Assembly: GCA_910575605.1 (NCBI GenBank)
Contig: CAJTEW010000005.1
Location: 62,001-126,000, forward strand
DNA from: Lachnospiraceae bacterium
GTDB lineage: Bacteria; Bacillota; Clostridia; Lachnospirales; Lachnospiraceae
Reading direction: 5' to 3'
DNA: 64,000 nt
A program made the position numbers and the translations under genes. Positions 37,273 through 46,464 of this stretch are shown piece after piece (position 1 is the first letter of the stretch; each line of letters begins with the position of its first letter). Under the pieces are notes generated by a model. It did not search any database. It was not told where the DNA came from and saw only the letters and a list, made by a program, of their open reading frames with translations.

Positions 37273-37560
37273 AGACTGCCTACCCTGCCGCAGTTTGAAA
37301 CGCTGTTTCTTGCTCAGGATAAGCTCATGGCTGTGCTACCAGAAAACCATCCTCTGACAGATTGTGATGTTTTTCCTATGGATGCACTTTGCCGTGATCC
37401 TTTCCTTTTGCTTGAAAAGGATAAGAATATTGTTGTCTCCGACATTTTCAGAAATAATTATCTGGAACCAAATATAAGATTTACAACATGGGATGATTAT
37501 GCCATTATGTCCATGGTTGAAGCGGGACTTGGTATCAGTATTCTTCCAATGAATTTTTAA
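37273..37560 (+). pseudogene. LysR-family regulator, C-terminal fragment
   Basis: About 95 codons of a LysR substrate-binding domain (LPTLPQFETLFLAQDKLMAV, LLEKDKNIVV, TTWDDYAIMSMVEAGLGISI, LPMNF). The helix-turn-helix half is absent, and the DNA upstream is integrase sequence. It marks the right boundary of the decayed element. Confidence 0.75.
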
Positions 37561-39995
37561 TTTGACAATCTTTGAATCATTTTAAGTATCCGCCCCGCAC
37601 TGCACCGTATCATTTCTTCCGATAATTTTCCTTGTTCATAGGCCTCACGGATATTTGCAGCATCTTTCTGATTTCCGGGCATAATGATATCATTTCCAGC
37701 AGCAACGCATTGCCATGGCACACTTCCATTTTCTGGAACAGTTGTATTCCAATCAGACATAATTACGCCTTCAAATCCCCATTCTTCACGTGCAATTATC
37801 GTACAAAGCTCTCTACTATTAGCCGCATGAACACCATTGATTAAATTATAAGAAGACATCATAGCAATCGGCTTACCTTTCTTTACTGCAATTTCAAATC
37901 CACGCAGATAAATCTCTCTGAGAGCCCGCTCAGAAACACAAACATCCACCCCCATTCTATTATCCTCCTGATTATTGCAGACAAAATGTTTGATTGTTAC
38001 ACCACATCCTCTGTGACTCTGTACCCCATCCGTCACAGATGCTGCCATGACCCCTGACAGAAAAGGATCTTCCGAATAATATTCAAAATTACGTCCGCAT
38101 AATGGATTCCTGTGAATGTTCATACCGGGCGCTAACCACAGATCAACATGGAATTCTTCCATCTCTACGGCAACAGCCTCTCCAAATTCCCGCATCAAAC
38201 CTGTGTCCCATGACTGCGCCAATGCTGTTCCTACCGGAAATGCAGTACAATATTGATAATAAGTATCTGCATTTTCATGATGTTTTGTTTCTTCCAAAAA
38301 ACCATTCTCTAAAGATCCTAAAACACCGGCGCCATATACGGAATTCGTATCACAATCTACTTCATAGCTCTGCCTTAAACGAAGCCCTGCCGGACCATCC
38401 GCCATAATCAAAGAACGTATGCCATACTTTTCTTCCAGTGTTTCTGTTGTTTCTCCGGCAGAACCAGGCACTCGAATTCCGGCCGATCCAAGAGTGCTGG
38501 CGCCCTGAGTAATATTTCCATACAAGAGTGGTATCAGTTCTGTAACAGGCTGTTCTTTTGCAAAAGTTATCTGGTATGTATTATTCTTTTCTTCCTGCGG
38601 TATAAATGAAGAAATCGGAATCTTTTGTTCCTCTGTCTTCTTAAGCCATTCCCCAGCTCTATTCTTGGCAAATTTAGCCATGCCAAGTTCTTCAACAGAT
38701 TCTTTTGGGGAACAAACTCCCTTTGTATGTTCTAATATCGTCTGCTGATGAACAGTAAACAATTCTGCAAGCTGCAATGACGCGGAATGATTCCCAATCC
38801 ATATACCATATGTTCCGGCTTCCATGAACCATGCATGCAGCTGTTCCGAAAAACTGGCAAGATTTGACTGGTCAATAGATATCACAAGTTTTTGTTTTTC
38901 CTGCGGCTTTAAAGTGTTTGTCTTTGCAAACCCAACTAACCTTTGATATTCTTTTGCACAAATTGTCTGCGGTAATGTCACATATACTTGTACGACTTCT
39001 CGTCCGGAATATGATTTTCCAGTATTTGTCACAGAAACCATGATATCCATACCTCTCGCTGTTCTCTGAAGCCCTTCATATCTTATAGAAAAATCCGTAT
39101 AGGACAGGCCAAAACCAAATGGAAACAATGGCTGTATACCGAAGCTGTCAAAATACCGATATCCAACATAAATTCCTTCCCTGTATTTCTCCGTTTCTAA
39201 ATTTCCATTCAAATAACCAAAACTGTCTGCCGAAGGATAATCTTCATAATGCTTTGCCCAAGTGGCAGTCAATCTGCCTCCTGGCGCTGCGCGGCCAAGC
39301 AAAACATCCGCAACTGCATGACCTCCTTCTTGCCCGGGAAGGGAAATATTTAAAACCGCTTTAATATTTCCGGCTTCTTGTAAAACATCGGTTAGCTCTA
39401 TCGGTGATCCGACATTTAAGAGTAGTATAATCGGTATATCTGTCTGATCCAGATATAAAATATCTTCCCGCTCTTTTTTACTTAAATAATAGTCTCCTTC
39501 TATCTTCCGGCGGTCTTTACCCTCTCCAGCAATACGGCTGATCACATATACTGCTGCTGAAGCATCTTCTAAATCTTTTAACATAATTTTTCGTCCGTCC
39601 GGCATAGAAAATGGATTAGCTGAATAAGCGTCAAATGGATTTTCTACATGCCTGGCATCTTCTAAAACTCTTTCCTTCCATGCAGTTCTGGCCGCTTCGT
39701 AACGATTCTTATAATCTGCAATCCAGTCTTCGCTTGTAATCACTGCGCCTGCCGTCTTTAAACCTCTATATATTGATATATTCTCTCGATTATTAACATC
39801 GCCTGAACCGATTCCACCCTTAACCGTACAGACAGCGCCTCCGCCAAACAATGCAATGGACATTGGAACCTCAAGCGGAAGCAAATTTTCATTTTTTAAT
39901 AAAACCATACCTTCGGCTGACGCTTTTCTTGCTAATCTTGCATGATCAAGCTCCCGTTTGGAAAGCTTTGTTTTCAGTGTACCGCTATAATTCAT
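37557..39995 (-). CDS. GH3 beta-glucosidase with permuted domain order
   Basis: Glycoside hydrolase family 3 enzyme of 812 residues that splits beta-glucosides. The usual order is reversed: residues about 20-310 are the alpha/beta sandwich domain (IPIILLLNVGSPIELTDVL, GRLTATWAKHYEDYP, FPFGFGLSYTDF), then a fibronectin III-like domain, then the catalytic barrel (NPLCGRNFEYYSEDP, TIKHFVCNNQE) with nucleophile Asp748 in GVIMSDWN. No signal peptide, so it is cytosolic and would act on imported oligosaccharides. The start at 39995 has AGGAGG, about 15 nt away, a long spacing. Sugar importer genes lie upstream on the same strand. Confidence 0.92.
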   Translation of the reverse strand: MNYSGTLKTKLSKRELDHARLARKASAEGMVLLKNENLLPLEVPMSIALFGGGAVCTVKGGIGSGDVNNRENISIYRGLKTAGAVITSEDWIADYKNRYEAARTAWKERVLEDARHVENPFDAYSANPFSMPDGRKIMLKDLEDASAAVYVISRIAGEGKDRRKIEGDYYLSKKEREDILYLDQTDIPIILLLNVGSPIELTDVLQEAGNIKAVLNISLPGQEGGHAVADVLLGRAAPGGRLTATWAKHYEDYPSADSFGYLNGNLETEKYREGIYVGYRYFDSFGIQPLFPFGFGLSYTDFSIRYEGLQRTARGMDIMVSVTNTGKSYSGREVVQVYVTLPQTICAKEYQRLVGFAKTNTLKPQEKQKLVISIDQSNLASFSEQLHAWFMEAGTYGIWIGNHSASLQLAELFTVHQQTILEHTKGVCSPKESVEELGMAKFAKNRAGEWLKKTEEQKIPISSFIPQEEKNNTYQITFAKEQPVTELIPLLYGNITQGASTLGSAGIRVPGSAGETTETLEEKYGIRSLIMADGPAGLRLRQSYEVDCDTNSVYGAGVLGSLENGFLEETKHHENADTYYQYCTAFPVGTALAQSWDTGLMREFGEAVAVEMEEFHVDLWLAPGMNIHRNPLCGRNFEYYSEDPFLSGVMAASVTDGVQSHRGCGVTIKHFVCNNQEDNRMGVDVCVSERALREIYLRGFEIAVKKGKPIAMMSSYNLINGVHAANSRELCTIIAREEWGFEGVIMSDWNTTVPENGSVPWQCVAAGNDIIMPGNQKDAANIREAYEQGKLSEEMIRCSAGRILKMIQRLSN

Positions 39996-40086
39996 AATTT
40001 TTACTTTTATCCTCCTTTTAATATGCATTCCTTTATGCAACCATAAAATTTACTATTACGCTTCAAAATTGAAAAGTAATATAAAA

Positions 40087-40150
40087 AGAAAGACTGCCAC
40101 AGTCAGCTTTTCGTAATTCAAAATGCTTACATATAGCAGTCGTTTTAAAA
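40087..40150 (-). terminator. Terminator between importer and GH3 gene
   Basis: On the minus strand GACTGC and GCAGTC form the base of a long hairpin (inner AAGC/GCTT pairs) followed by TTTCTTTTT. It would limit read-through from the ABC importer genes into the GH3 gene. Confidence 0.55.
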
Positions 40151-40159
40151 CCTGTTTTA

Positions 40160-41005
40160 TTACTCCTTTACACCGCCAAGTGTAACACCTGCAATGATAA
40201 ACTTGGAAAGACACAGGTATACGATAATAATCGGCACTATTGCCACCAGAATCATTGTATAGATCTTACCCATATCAAAATTCATATAATCGGCACCTCG
40301 AAGTGTCGCGATCAGAATCGGAACGGTCATCTTGTCTTTCGATTGAATAACCAGAGCCGGAACGAAGTAATTATTCCAAGATCCTACAAAACTAAAAATC
40401 GCCTGCACCGCAATCGCCGGTTTCATAATCGGAAGTACAATCTGGTTAAAAGTCCTGAACTCTCCGCAGCCGTCAATTCTTGACGCTTCCACAAGTGACA
40501 GCGGAAGTGATGACTGCAGATAACTGTACATAAAATAGAACACAGCCGGAGACGCAATCGAAGGTATGATCAACGGGAGCAGAGAATCATACATTCCCAT
40601 ATTCGTAATTAACCGCAGGAATCCCATTGCAGTCACCTGTGTAGGCATTACAAGAATTGCCATAATAAATGTAAATGCAACTTTCTTTAGTTTAAAATTA
40701 TACGCATACAGACCATACGCCGTTAATGCTGAAAAATATGTACAAATTGCCGCAGAGCAGCCAGAAACGATCAGACTGTTTAAGATACCCCTCAACATCG
40801 GAAAGGTTCCGTCATTGGCGACATTAGATAGATTTTTTAACAAATAGTTTCCTGGCAATGCAGAAAAGCCTTTCTGCAGGTCTGCATGCGACCGTGTCGC
40901 GTTGATGAACAGGATATAGAAGAAAAACAAACACATGAATGACAGGATAATCAGTACAATATGCGCAACTATACTCCGTAAATGACTTGGCTGTTTTGAT
41001 TTCAT
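40160..41005 (-). CDS. Sugar ABC transporter permease (MalG-like)
   Basis: Second permease of a CUT1-type carbohydrate importer, 281 residues from MKSKQPSHLRSIV. Six predicted helices, with the EAA loop EASRIDGCGEFRTFNQIVLP that contacts the ATPase. The start at 41005 fits the N-terminus of homologues and overlaps only 4 nt past the preceding gene. No ATP-binding subunit is encoded in the locus, so a shared MsmK-like ATPase is expected elsewhere. Confidence 0.94.
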   Translation of the reverse strand: MKSKQPSHLRSIVAHIVLIILSFMCLFFFYILFINATRSHADLQKGFSALPGNYLLKNLSNVANDGTFPMLRGILNSLIVSGCSAAICTYFSALTAYGLYAYNFKLKKVAFTFIMAILVMPTQVTAMGFLRLITNMGMYDSLLPLIIPSIASPAVFYFMYSYLQSSLPLSLVEASRIDGCGEFRTFNQIVLPIMKPAIAVQAIFSFVGSWNNYFVPALVIQSKDKMTVPILIATLRGADYMNFDMGKIYTMILVAIVPIIIVYLCLSKFIIAGVTLGGVKE

Positions 41006-41009
41006 AAAT

Positions 41010-41963
41010 CTATCCCCTCCTTTTCTGTTTTTTCGCTTTTTTCGCTGCTGCTTTCGAACCGTCCGGGTCATCATTATTTGTCATACGATATACAAAGAAG
41101 CACAGAATACCACTGACAATAAACAGATAGACGGACAACGCACCTGCCATACCATAATTTCTGCTCTTCAAATGGCTGTTCAGGAACATAATCAAAGTCA
41201 TGGAGGTACGGTCCGGAGTACCCTGTCCATTAGTCAGAATCTGCGGCACATCAAACATCTGCAGGCCGCCAATGATAGCTGTGATCAGCGTATATGCAAG
41301 AATCGGCCGTATCTGCGGCAGCGTAATGTAGAAGAACCGCTGGAAACTGTTGCATCCGTCCAACTCAGACGCCTCAAATACATCAGGACTGATTCCCATA
41401 ATTGCAGCCATCAACATAATCGTTGAATTTCCAAACCACATCAGGAAATTCATAAATCCAACCAATGATCTTGTTCCCAGCGCGGAACCCAGGAAATCAA
41501 TGGGCTGACTGGTAAGCCCTATGGACATAAGAATAGAATTAACCGGTCCGTTAGTAGAGAACATCGTAAAAAATAACATCGCAAATGCAGACGCCATGAT
41601 CAGGTTCGGCAGATAGATAACAACCTTAAAAAACTGTGTTCCGTGAATCTTTAACCTTGCATCTACGAACCACTCCGCAAGTACCAGTGCGATCACAATC
41701 TGTGGGATAAATCCTATAATCCATAAGATCAGAGTATTTGCTGCATATTTCAGCATATCCGACCCCAGAAGGCTGATATAATTTTCCATTCCGACAAAAT
41801 TCGGTCCGATCTCTTTAATTCCTGAACGGTAATATTCAAAAAAACTATACCGGATGGTATCCACCAAAGGAATAAAGGAAAAAATGAAAAAACTTACAAA
41901 AAATGGAAGAATAAAAATATATCCCCATTTTGAATAGTCAACTTTTTTATGTTTTGATTTCAT
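41010..41963 (-). CDS. Sugar ABC transporter permease (MalF-like)
   Basis: First permease, 317 residues with six membrane segments (YIFILPFFVSFFIFSFIP at the N-terminus) and the EAA motif FEASELDGCNSFQRFFYITL. The C-terminal tail is rich in Lys/Ala. It lies 62 nt after the substrate-binding protein gene and 4 nt before the second permease, forming the membrane channel with it. Confidence 0.94.
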   Translation of the reverse strand: MKSKHKKVDYSKWGYIFILPFFVSFFIFSFIPLVDTIRYSFFEYYRSGIKEIGPNFVGMENYISLLGSDMLKYAANTLILWIIGFIPQIVIALVLAEWFVDARLKIHGTQFFKVVIYLPNLIMASAFAMLFFTMFSTNGPVNSILMSIGLTSQPIDFLGSALGTRSLVGFMNFLMWFGNSTIMLMAAIMGISPDVFEASELDGCNSFQRFFYITLPQIRPILAYTLITAIIGGLQMFDVPQILTNGQGTPDRTSMTLIMFLNSHLKSRNYGMAGALSVYLFIVSGILCFFVYRMTNNDDPDGSKAAAKKAKKQKRRG

Positions 41964-42025
41964 AAACTATCATTCCTTTCTGCTCCATATGACGCAGGGC
42001 AATCAATGCCCCGCGGTCATTTTAT

Positions 42026-43444
42026 CTATTCCGGCCATTGAATCTCAGTAATATCAGGATAACGCTCTATGATCGCCGTCTCAAAATTCTTTTTCGCCTT
42101 ATCATAGTCAACCTTCCCCTGCAGGTAATCGCTGAACGAATTCTGGATTAATTCCACACATCCCTGATCATATGCGGAAAGCGGAGCAATCTCAATATTT
42201 TCTGCAACCGGTGCAAAATATTGAAATGCATTCTGCCCTCCAAGGAATTCTGAAGCGAAAGAATCATCTTCTGCCGCTTCTTTCATACCGCTTGTTGTAT
42301 TCGTGAAATCCGAATAGTCTTTTGAAATTTTCAGCAGATTATCTTTGTCTACCGTTACCGCAAGAATAATGTCTTTTACGTGCTCCGGATTATCTGTACC
42401 CGTACATGCATGTACATAAGAACCGCCCCAGTTATATTCCTGCGGAGGATTGGTAACAGCCCATACGCCGTCTTCACCGTCCCAGTTTGGATTCAAAGTA
42501 AAATCAATTCCCCATGCCGGGAACAGGAATGCGAATACTTTAGAAGCAGAACCCATTGCTTTATTCCAGTCATCGTTCCACTGACCTTTTATATTCTTAT
42601 CCAAATAACCTGCATCCAGCCACTCTTTCGAACTATTTACCCAATCCATGATTTTCTGGTCAACTTTTATCGTCGTTTCACCAGGACTTACCCATGATTG
42701 TTCAATGCTGTTACCATACAGACGGAATGTATCTGCATAAGAAGCAAATGTATAATATCCTTTTGCTTTTAGCTCTTCCGCCGTTGCTTTTATAGTATCC
42801 CAGTCTTTTACTTTCTGACCGATTTCTTCCGGATCATCTGTTCCAAATACTTCTTTGGCGATATCACGGCGATATACTAACAGTCCCGGACAGCACTGCC
42901 ATGTAGAGCCCCTCTGAACGCCATCTACATCAGAAGCTGTAACTTTCGTAAAATCATACTGATCTGCCAGATCCTTATCAGGGTCAATTCCAAGATCCTT
43001 AAGCGGTATAGCCGCATCCGCATCTGCATCCGTATATTTATTGACATAATCCGTCTCTGACAAGAAGATATCGACTTTGTCATCGGCTGAGGCGTCTGCC
43101 TGCTGCATCAGCGCCTCGTCAAGCTTTTGCTGATAGACGCCATCCTGATTGGGATTGATAATCCAGTGAATCTCTGTACCGTCGTTTAAAACAGTTACCG
43201 TGCCGTCCTTAGAAGTTTCCTTTACTTCCGGATAAACTGCCTCCACACGTTCACGAAATTCGTCATTCCAGCTATAAATATTAATAACCTTTCCTTCCTC
43301 GCCACTTGACGCACCGCCGCTTGACGCACCGCCGCTTGACGCACCGCCGTTTCCAGAATCAGAACCAGACGACTTCCCGCAGCCTGCTGCCAGACTTGCT
43401 GCCATCGCTGCAATTAACATGATACTGACTACTCTCTTTTTCAT
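42026..43444 (-). CDS. Sugar-binding lipoprotein of the ABC importer
   Basis: Extracellular solute-binding protein family 1, 472 residues. The signal peptide (VVSIMLIAAMAASLAAGC) ends in a lipobox cysteine. A spacer with repeated GGASS units comes next (GGASSGGASSGGASSGEEG), coded by a 15-bp tandem repeat near 43300-43345. The mature part (INIYSWNDEFRERV, WGIDFTLNPNWDG) is of the maltose-binding type. The start at 43444 follows AAAGGAGGG. It is divergent from the GH94 genes, so the cargo is probably a beta-glucan oligosaccharide. Confidence 0.93.
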   Translation of the reverse strand: MKKRVVSIMLIAAMAASLAAGCGKSSGSDSGNGGASSGGASSGGASSGEEGKVINIYSWNDEFRERVEAVYPEVKETSKDGTVTVLNDGTEIHWIINPNQDGVYQQKLDEALMQQADASADDKVDIFLSETDYVNKYTDADADAAIPLKDLGIDPDKDLADQYDFTKVTASDVDGVQRGSTWQCCPGLLVYRRDIAKEVFGTDDPEEIGQKVKDWDTIKATAEELKAKGYYTFASYADTFRLYGNSIEQSWVSPGETTIKVDQKIMDWVNSSKEWLDAGYLDKNIKGQWNDDWNKAMGSASKVFAFLFPAWGIDFTLNPNWDGEDGVWAVTNPPQEYNWGGSYVHACTGTDNPEHVKDIILAVTVDKDNLLKISKDYSDFTNTTSGMKEAAEDDSFASEFLGGQNAFQYFAPVAENIEIAPLSAYDQGCVELIQNSFSDYLQGKVDYDKAKKNFETAIIERYPDITEIQWPE

Positions 43445-43468
43445 TGATAAAACCCTCCTTTTATATTT

Positions 43469-43508
43469 GTGAAGCATTAGCTTCACGTTTATTGATGGAT
43501 GGATTATA
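43469..43508 (-). promoter_or_regulatory. Promoter and leader hairpin of the importer operon
   Basis: TATAAT on the minus strand (43503-43508) without a good -35 box suggests an activator-dependent promoter. GTGAAGC-ATTA-GCTTCAC (43469-43486) forms a small hairpin in the leader. Confidence 0.5.
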
Positions 43509-43545
43509 ATATATAATTTTTTTCAGTTATATTAGAGTTCTTACC

Positions 43546-43632
43546 AAAATATCAGATTCATGACACATTTTAAATTTTCAGCGAAACAATGGGGACTGCC
43601 TCGCTTATTTTAGGTCATGAATCTGATATTTT
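43546..43632. promoter_or_regulatory. 19-bp inverted repeat between the divergent importer and GH94 genes
   Basis: AAAATATCAGATTCATGAC (43546-43564) and its exact complement (43614-43632) are 68 bp apart, start to start. Each copy lies next to one of the two divergent promoters. It is the obvious operator candidate, most simply for the AraC regulator at 48.95 kb. The 49-bp interval has no coding signal. Confidence 0.75.
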
Positions 43633-43714
43633 TCACATGTTTTTTATTTTTTTCATACGCGATTTCCTCTATGATGTTCTCTATCTAAATATGTAAATGA
43701 AAGGAGTATAAAGA

Positions 43715-46414
43715 TTGGAGCATTTAAAATTTATCGATGAGCATGGCAGCTTTTCAATAAGGCAACCGGAAAATACAAGTTATTTATACTTTCCCCTGGC
43801 ATCGGAAATGGGGCTGAAGAGCGCCGTAACGCCAAATCTTGGGGGCGATGCCAAGATTGATCAGGAAACCTTCCTTTTAGAACCAGTAAGTTCTGAAAAC
43901 TTACATAATAATCGCTCTACCCGTAACTTCTGGCTGTTAAAAGACGGTGCAGATGCATATTCAGCTTCTGGAGCGTCCGCTGAGCAGGAAAGCGTCAAAT
44001 TTACTGCAATGCAGGATGAAAGTGAACTGAAAGCAGGATTTATGTGGCAAACACTGACAAGATTGTCCAAAGTCCACCAATTAAAGTCTACGATTACCTC
44101 TTTTATTCCAAAAGATTACAATGTAGAAATCATGTATGTAACCATGCAGAATCATTCGGAAGTTACGCAGGAATTAACTCCTTATGCCGCGATTCCGATC
44201 TATGGGCGCAGTGCAGACAACATCCGCGACCACAGGAATGTCACATCCATGTTACACAGGATTGATACGAATAAAAACGGAGTCCTTGTCTGCCCCACCA
44301 TGTCCTTTGATGAAAAAGGGCACCGTCCCAATAAACATATTTATTATGTTATGGGGTGTATGGGTAATGGCAATGCACCGAAGAGTTTCTATCCCACTGT
44401 CGAAGATTTCGTCGGCGAAGGGGGAACCTTTACACATCCCCGCGCCATATATGAAAAACACCTTGGGGTTACAGCGCCCGGGCATGCGGCCGGAAAGGAA
44501 GCAATGGGCGCCTTCCGCTTTGAAACCGTCTCTCTTGCTCCCGGGGAAAAAGCAGATTATATTCTTCTTATTGGCGTGGAAGACAATGAAAAAAAGATTC
44601 TTGACCTGTTTGAGAAATATAATACCGCCGGCAAAGTACAAAAGGCTTTTTCGGATACAAAATCTTACTGGCAAAATAAAGTAAACGTGAAGTTCCATAC
44701 GAAGGAAGCGGATTTTGACCATCTAATGAAATGGATCTGCTTTCAGCCGTTCCTCCGCCGATTATTCGGCTGTTCTTTCCTTCCGCATCATGACTACGGA
44801 CGAGGCGGCCGTGGATGGAGAGATCTGTGGCAGGATTGTCTTTCTTTGCTGCTGATAGAACCTGAAAGCGTCAGTCATATGATTGCCATGAATTATGGGG
44901 GCGTCCGCATTGACGGAACCAACGCAACAATTATCGGAAATGGAGATGGTAATTTCCTTGCAGATCGAAATGGAATCTCCAGGGTATGGATGGATCATGC
45001 ACTTTGGCCGTTAATGACGACAAAACTTTATATAGACCAAACAGGAGATGTCCAAATACTAAATAAATCTATTTCCTATTTTAAAGATGCTCAGACTATG
45101 CGCGGTACTGAAGTTGATGTTCTGTGGCATTCAGAGCAGGGAGACAAACAACGTACTGCCCAAAATGACATCTATACCGGAAGTATTTTAGAGCATCTTC
45201 TCATCCAGCAGCTGACTGCATTTTATGAAGTAGGAGACCATAACATCTACCGACTCCGCGGAGCCGATTGGAACGATGCACTGGATATGGCGTCAGAACA
45301 CGGCGAAAGTGTTGCCTTTACCTGTGCCTATGCCGGTAACCTGTTGAATCTTGCGTCAATGATCCGTCTATTGGACAGCCATTCCTCCACGCATACGGTA
45401 GAATTGTTGGAAGAAATAAAGATTTTATTGGAAAACGATGTAAATGTCTTTGACGATATCGGAAAAAAGCACAAAATAATAGCCGACTATATGGGTTGCT
45501 GCAGACATACCATCAGCGGTAAACGTATCAGCATCTCACTCTCGGCTCTTGCTGTAAATCTGATTCAAAAAGCGAATTGGCTCATGGAGCGTCTGAGATC
45601 CCAGGAATGGATTGACGGTCCGGGTGAAGAAGGATGGTTTAACAGCTATTATGATAATCATGGCCGCGCCGTTGAAGGTTTGTTCAAAGATCATGTGCGC
45701 ATGATGCTGACCGGACAAGTCTTTGCTATCATGAGCGGAACTGCGGAAGACAGCCAGATTGAAAAGATTACAAGAAGCGCCGATCACTATCTTTATCAAA
45801 AAGAAATCGGCGGTTACCGCCTGAATACCGATTTCCATGAACTGAAATTTGATATGGGGCGTATGTTTGGATTTTCATATGGTGAAAAAGAAAACGGAGC
45901 GGTATTCTCCCATATGGCAGTTATGTATGCCAACGCCCTGTATCACAGAGGATTTGTAAAAGAAGGATGGAAAGCGCTTAAGACACTTGCTGATACAGCC
46001 CTGGATTTTAATACCAGCCATATCTATCCGGGGATTCCGGAATATTTCCGTTCTGACGGACGGGGAATGTACCAGTATCTGACAGGCGCCGCAAGCTGGT
46101 TTATGCTGACGATGATTACAGAAGTCTTCGGTGTCCGGGGCGAAGCCGGAGACCTTATCCTGTATCCAAAACTTCTGGCCTGCCAGTTTGATGAAAATGC
46201 CGCCGCTTCCATTACCATTCCTTTTGCAGGGAAAAATTTTACTATTATTTATAGAAATAAAAACGGCAAAGACTTTGGAGCTTATATTATTGATTCTGCT
46301 TCATGTGATGGAAATGAACTTGCAGTAAATGAAGATTCTTTTGTTAGTCTTTCCCGGAATATGCTTACTGCATTATCAGACGGCATGCACACCATCATCA
46401 TAAATCTGCTGTAA
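43715..46414 (+). CDS. GH94-family beta-glucoside phosphorylase (large form)
   Basis: Cytosolic phosphorylase-like protein of 899 residues with the GH94 layout: N-terminal beta-sandwich, helical linker, (alpha/alpha)6 barrel, C-terminal sheet. The catalytic segment is RGGRGWRDLWQDCLSLLL, with the general acid expected in the RD..QD motif. Others are NYGGVRIDGTNATI, LRGADWNDALDMASEHGES and GPGEEGWFNSYYDNHGR. The length is closer to laminaribiose phosphorylases (about 900) than to cellobiose phosphorylase (about 810), so a beta-1,3 substrate is possible but unproven. The start is TTG at 43715 with AAAGGAG upstream. Confidence 0.85.
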   Translation: MEHLKFIDEHGSFSIRQPENTSYLYFPLASEMGLKSAVTPNLGGDAKIDQETFLLEPVSSENLHNNRSTRNFWLLKDGADAYSASGASAEQESVKFTAMQDESELKAGFMWQTLTRLSKVHQLKSTITSFIPKDYNVEIMYVTMQNHSEVTQELTPYAAIPIYGRSADNIRDHRNVTSMLHRIDTNKNGVLVCPTMSFDEKGHRPNKHIYYVMGCMGNGNAPKSFYPTVEDFVGEGGTFTHPRAIYEKHLGVTAPGHAAGKEAMGAFRFETVSLAPGEKADYILLIGVEDNEKKILDLFEKYNTAGKVQKAFSDTKSYWQNKVNVKFHTKEADFDHLMKWICFQPFLRRLFGCSFLPHHDYGRGGRGWRDLWQDCLSLLLIEPESVSHMIAMNYGGVRIDGTNATIIGNGDGNFLADRNGISRVWMDHALWPLMTTKLYIDQTGDVQILNKSISYFKDAQTMRGTEVDVLWHSEQGDKQRTAQNDIYTGSILEHLLIQQLTAFYEVGDHNIYRLRGADWNDALDMASEHGESVAFTCAYAGNLLNLASMIRLLDSHSSTHTVELLEEIKILLENDVNVFDDIGKKHKIIADYMGCCRHTISGKRISISLSALAVNLIQKANWLMERLRSQEWIDGPGEEGWFNSYYDNHGRAVEGLFKDHVRMMLTGQVFAIMSGTAEDSQIEKITRSADHYLYQKEIGGYRLNTDFHELKFDMGRMFGFSYGEKENGAVFSHMAVMYANALYHRGFVKEGWKALKTLADTALDFNTSHIYPGIPEYFRSDGRGMYQYLTGAASWFMLTMITEVFGVRGEAGDLILYPKLLACQFDENAAASITIPFAGKNFTIIYRNKNGKDFGAYIIDSASCDGNELAVNEDSFVSLSRNMLTALSDGMHTIIINLL

Positions 46415-46464
46415 GCTCCTGAAAAGACGCTTTGATCTTACTATATAAGGAAAGGGAAAATAAT

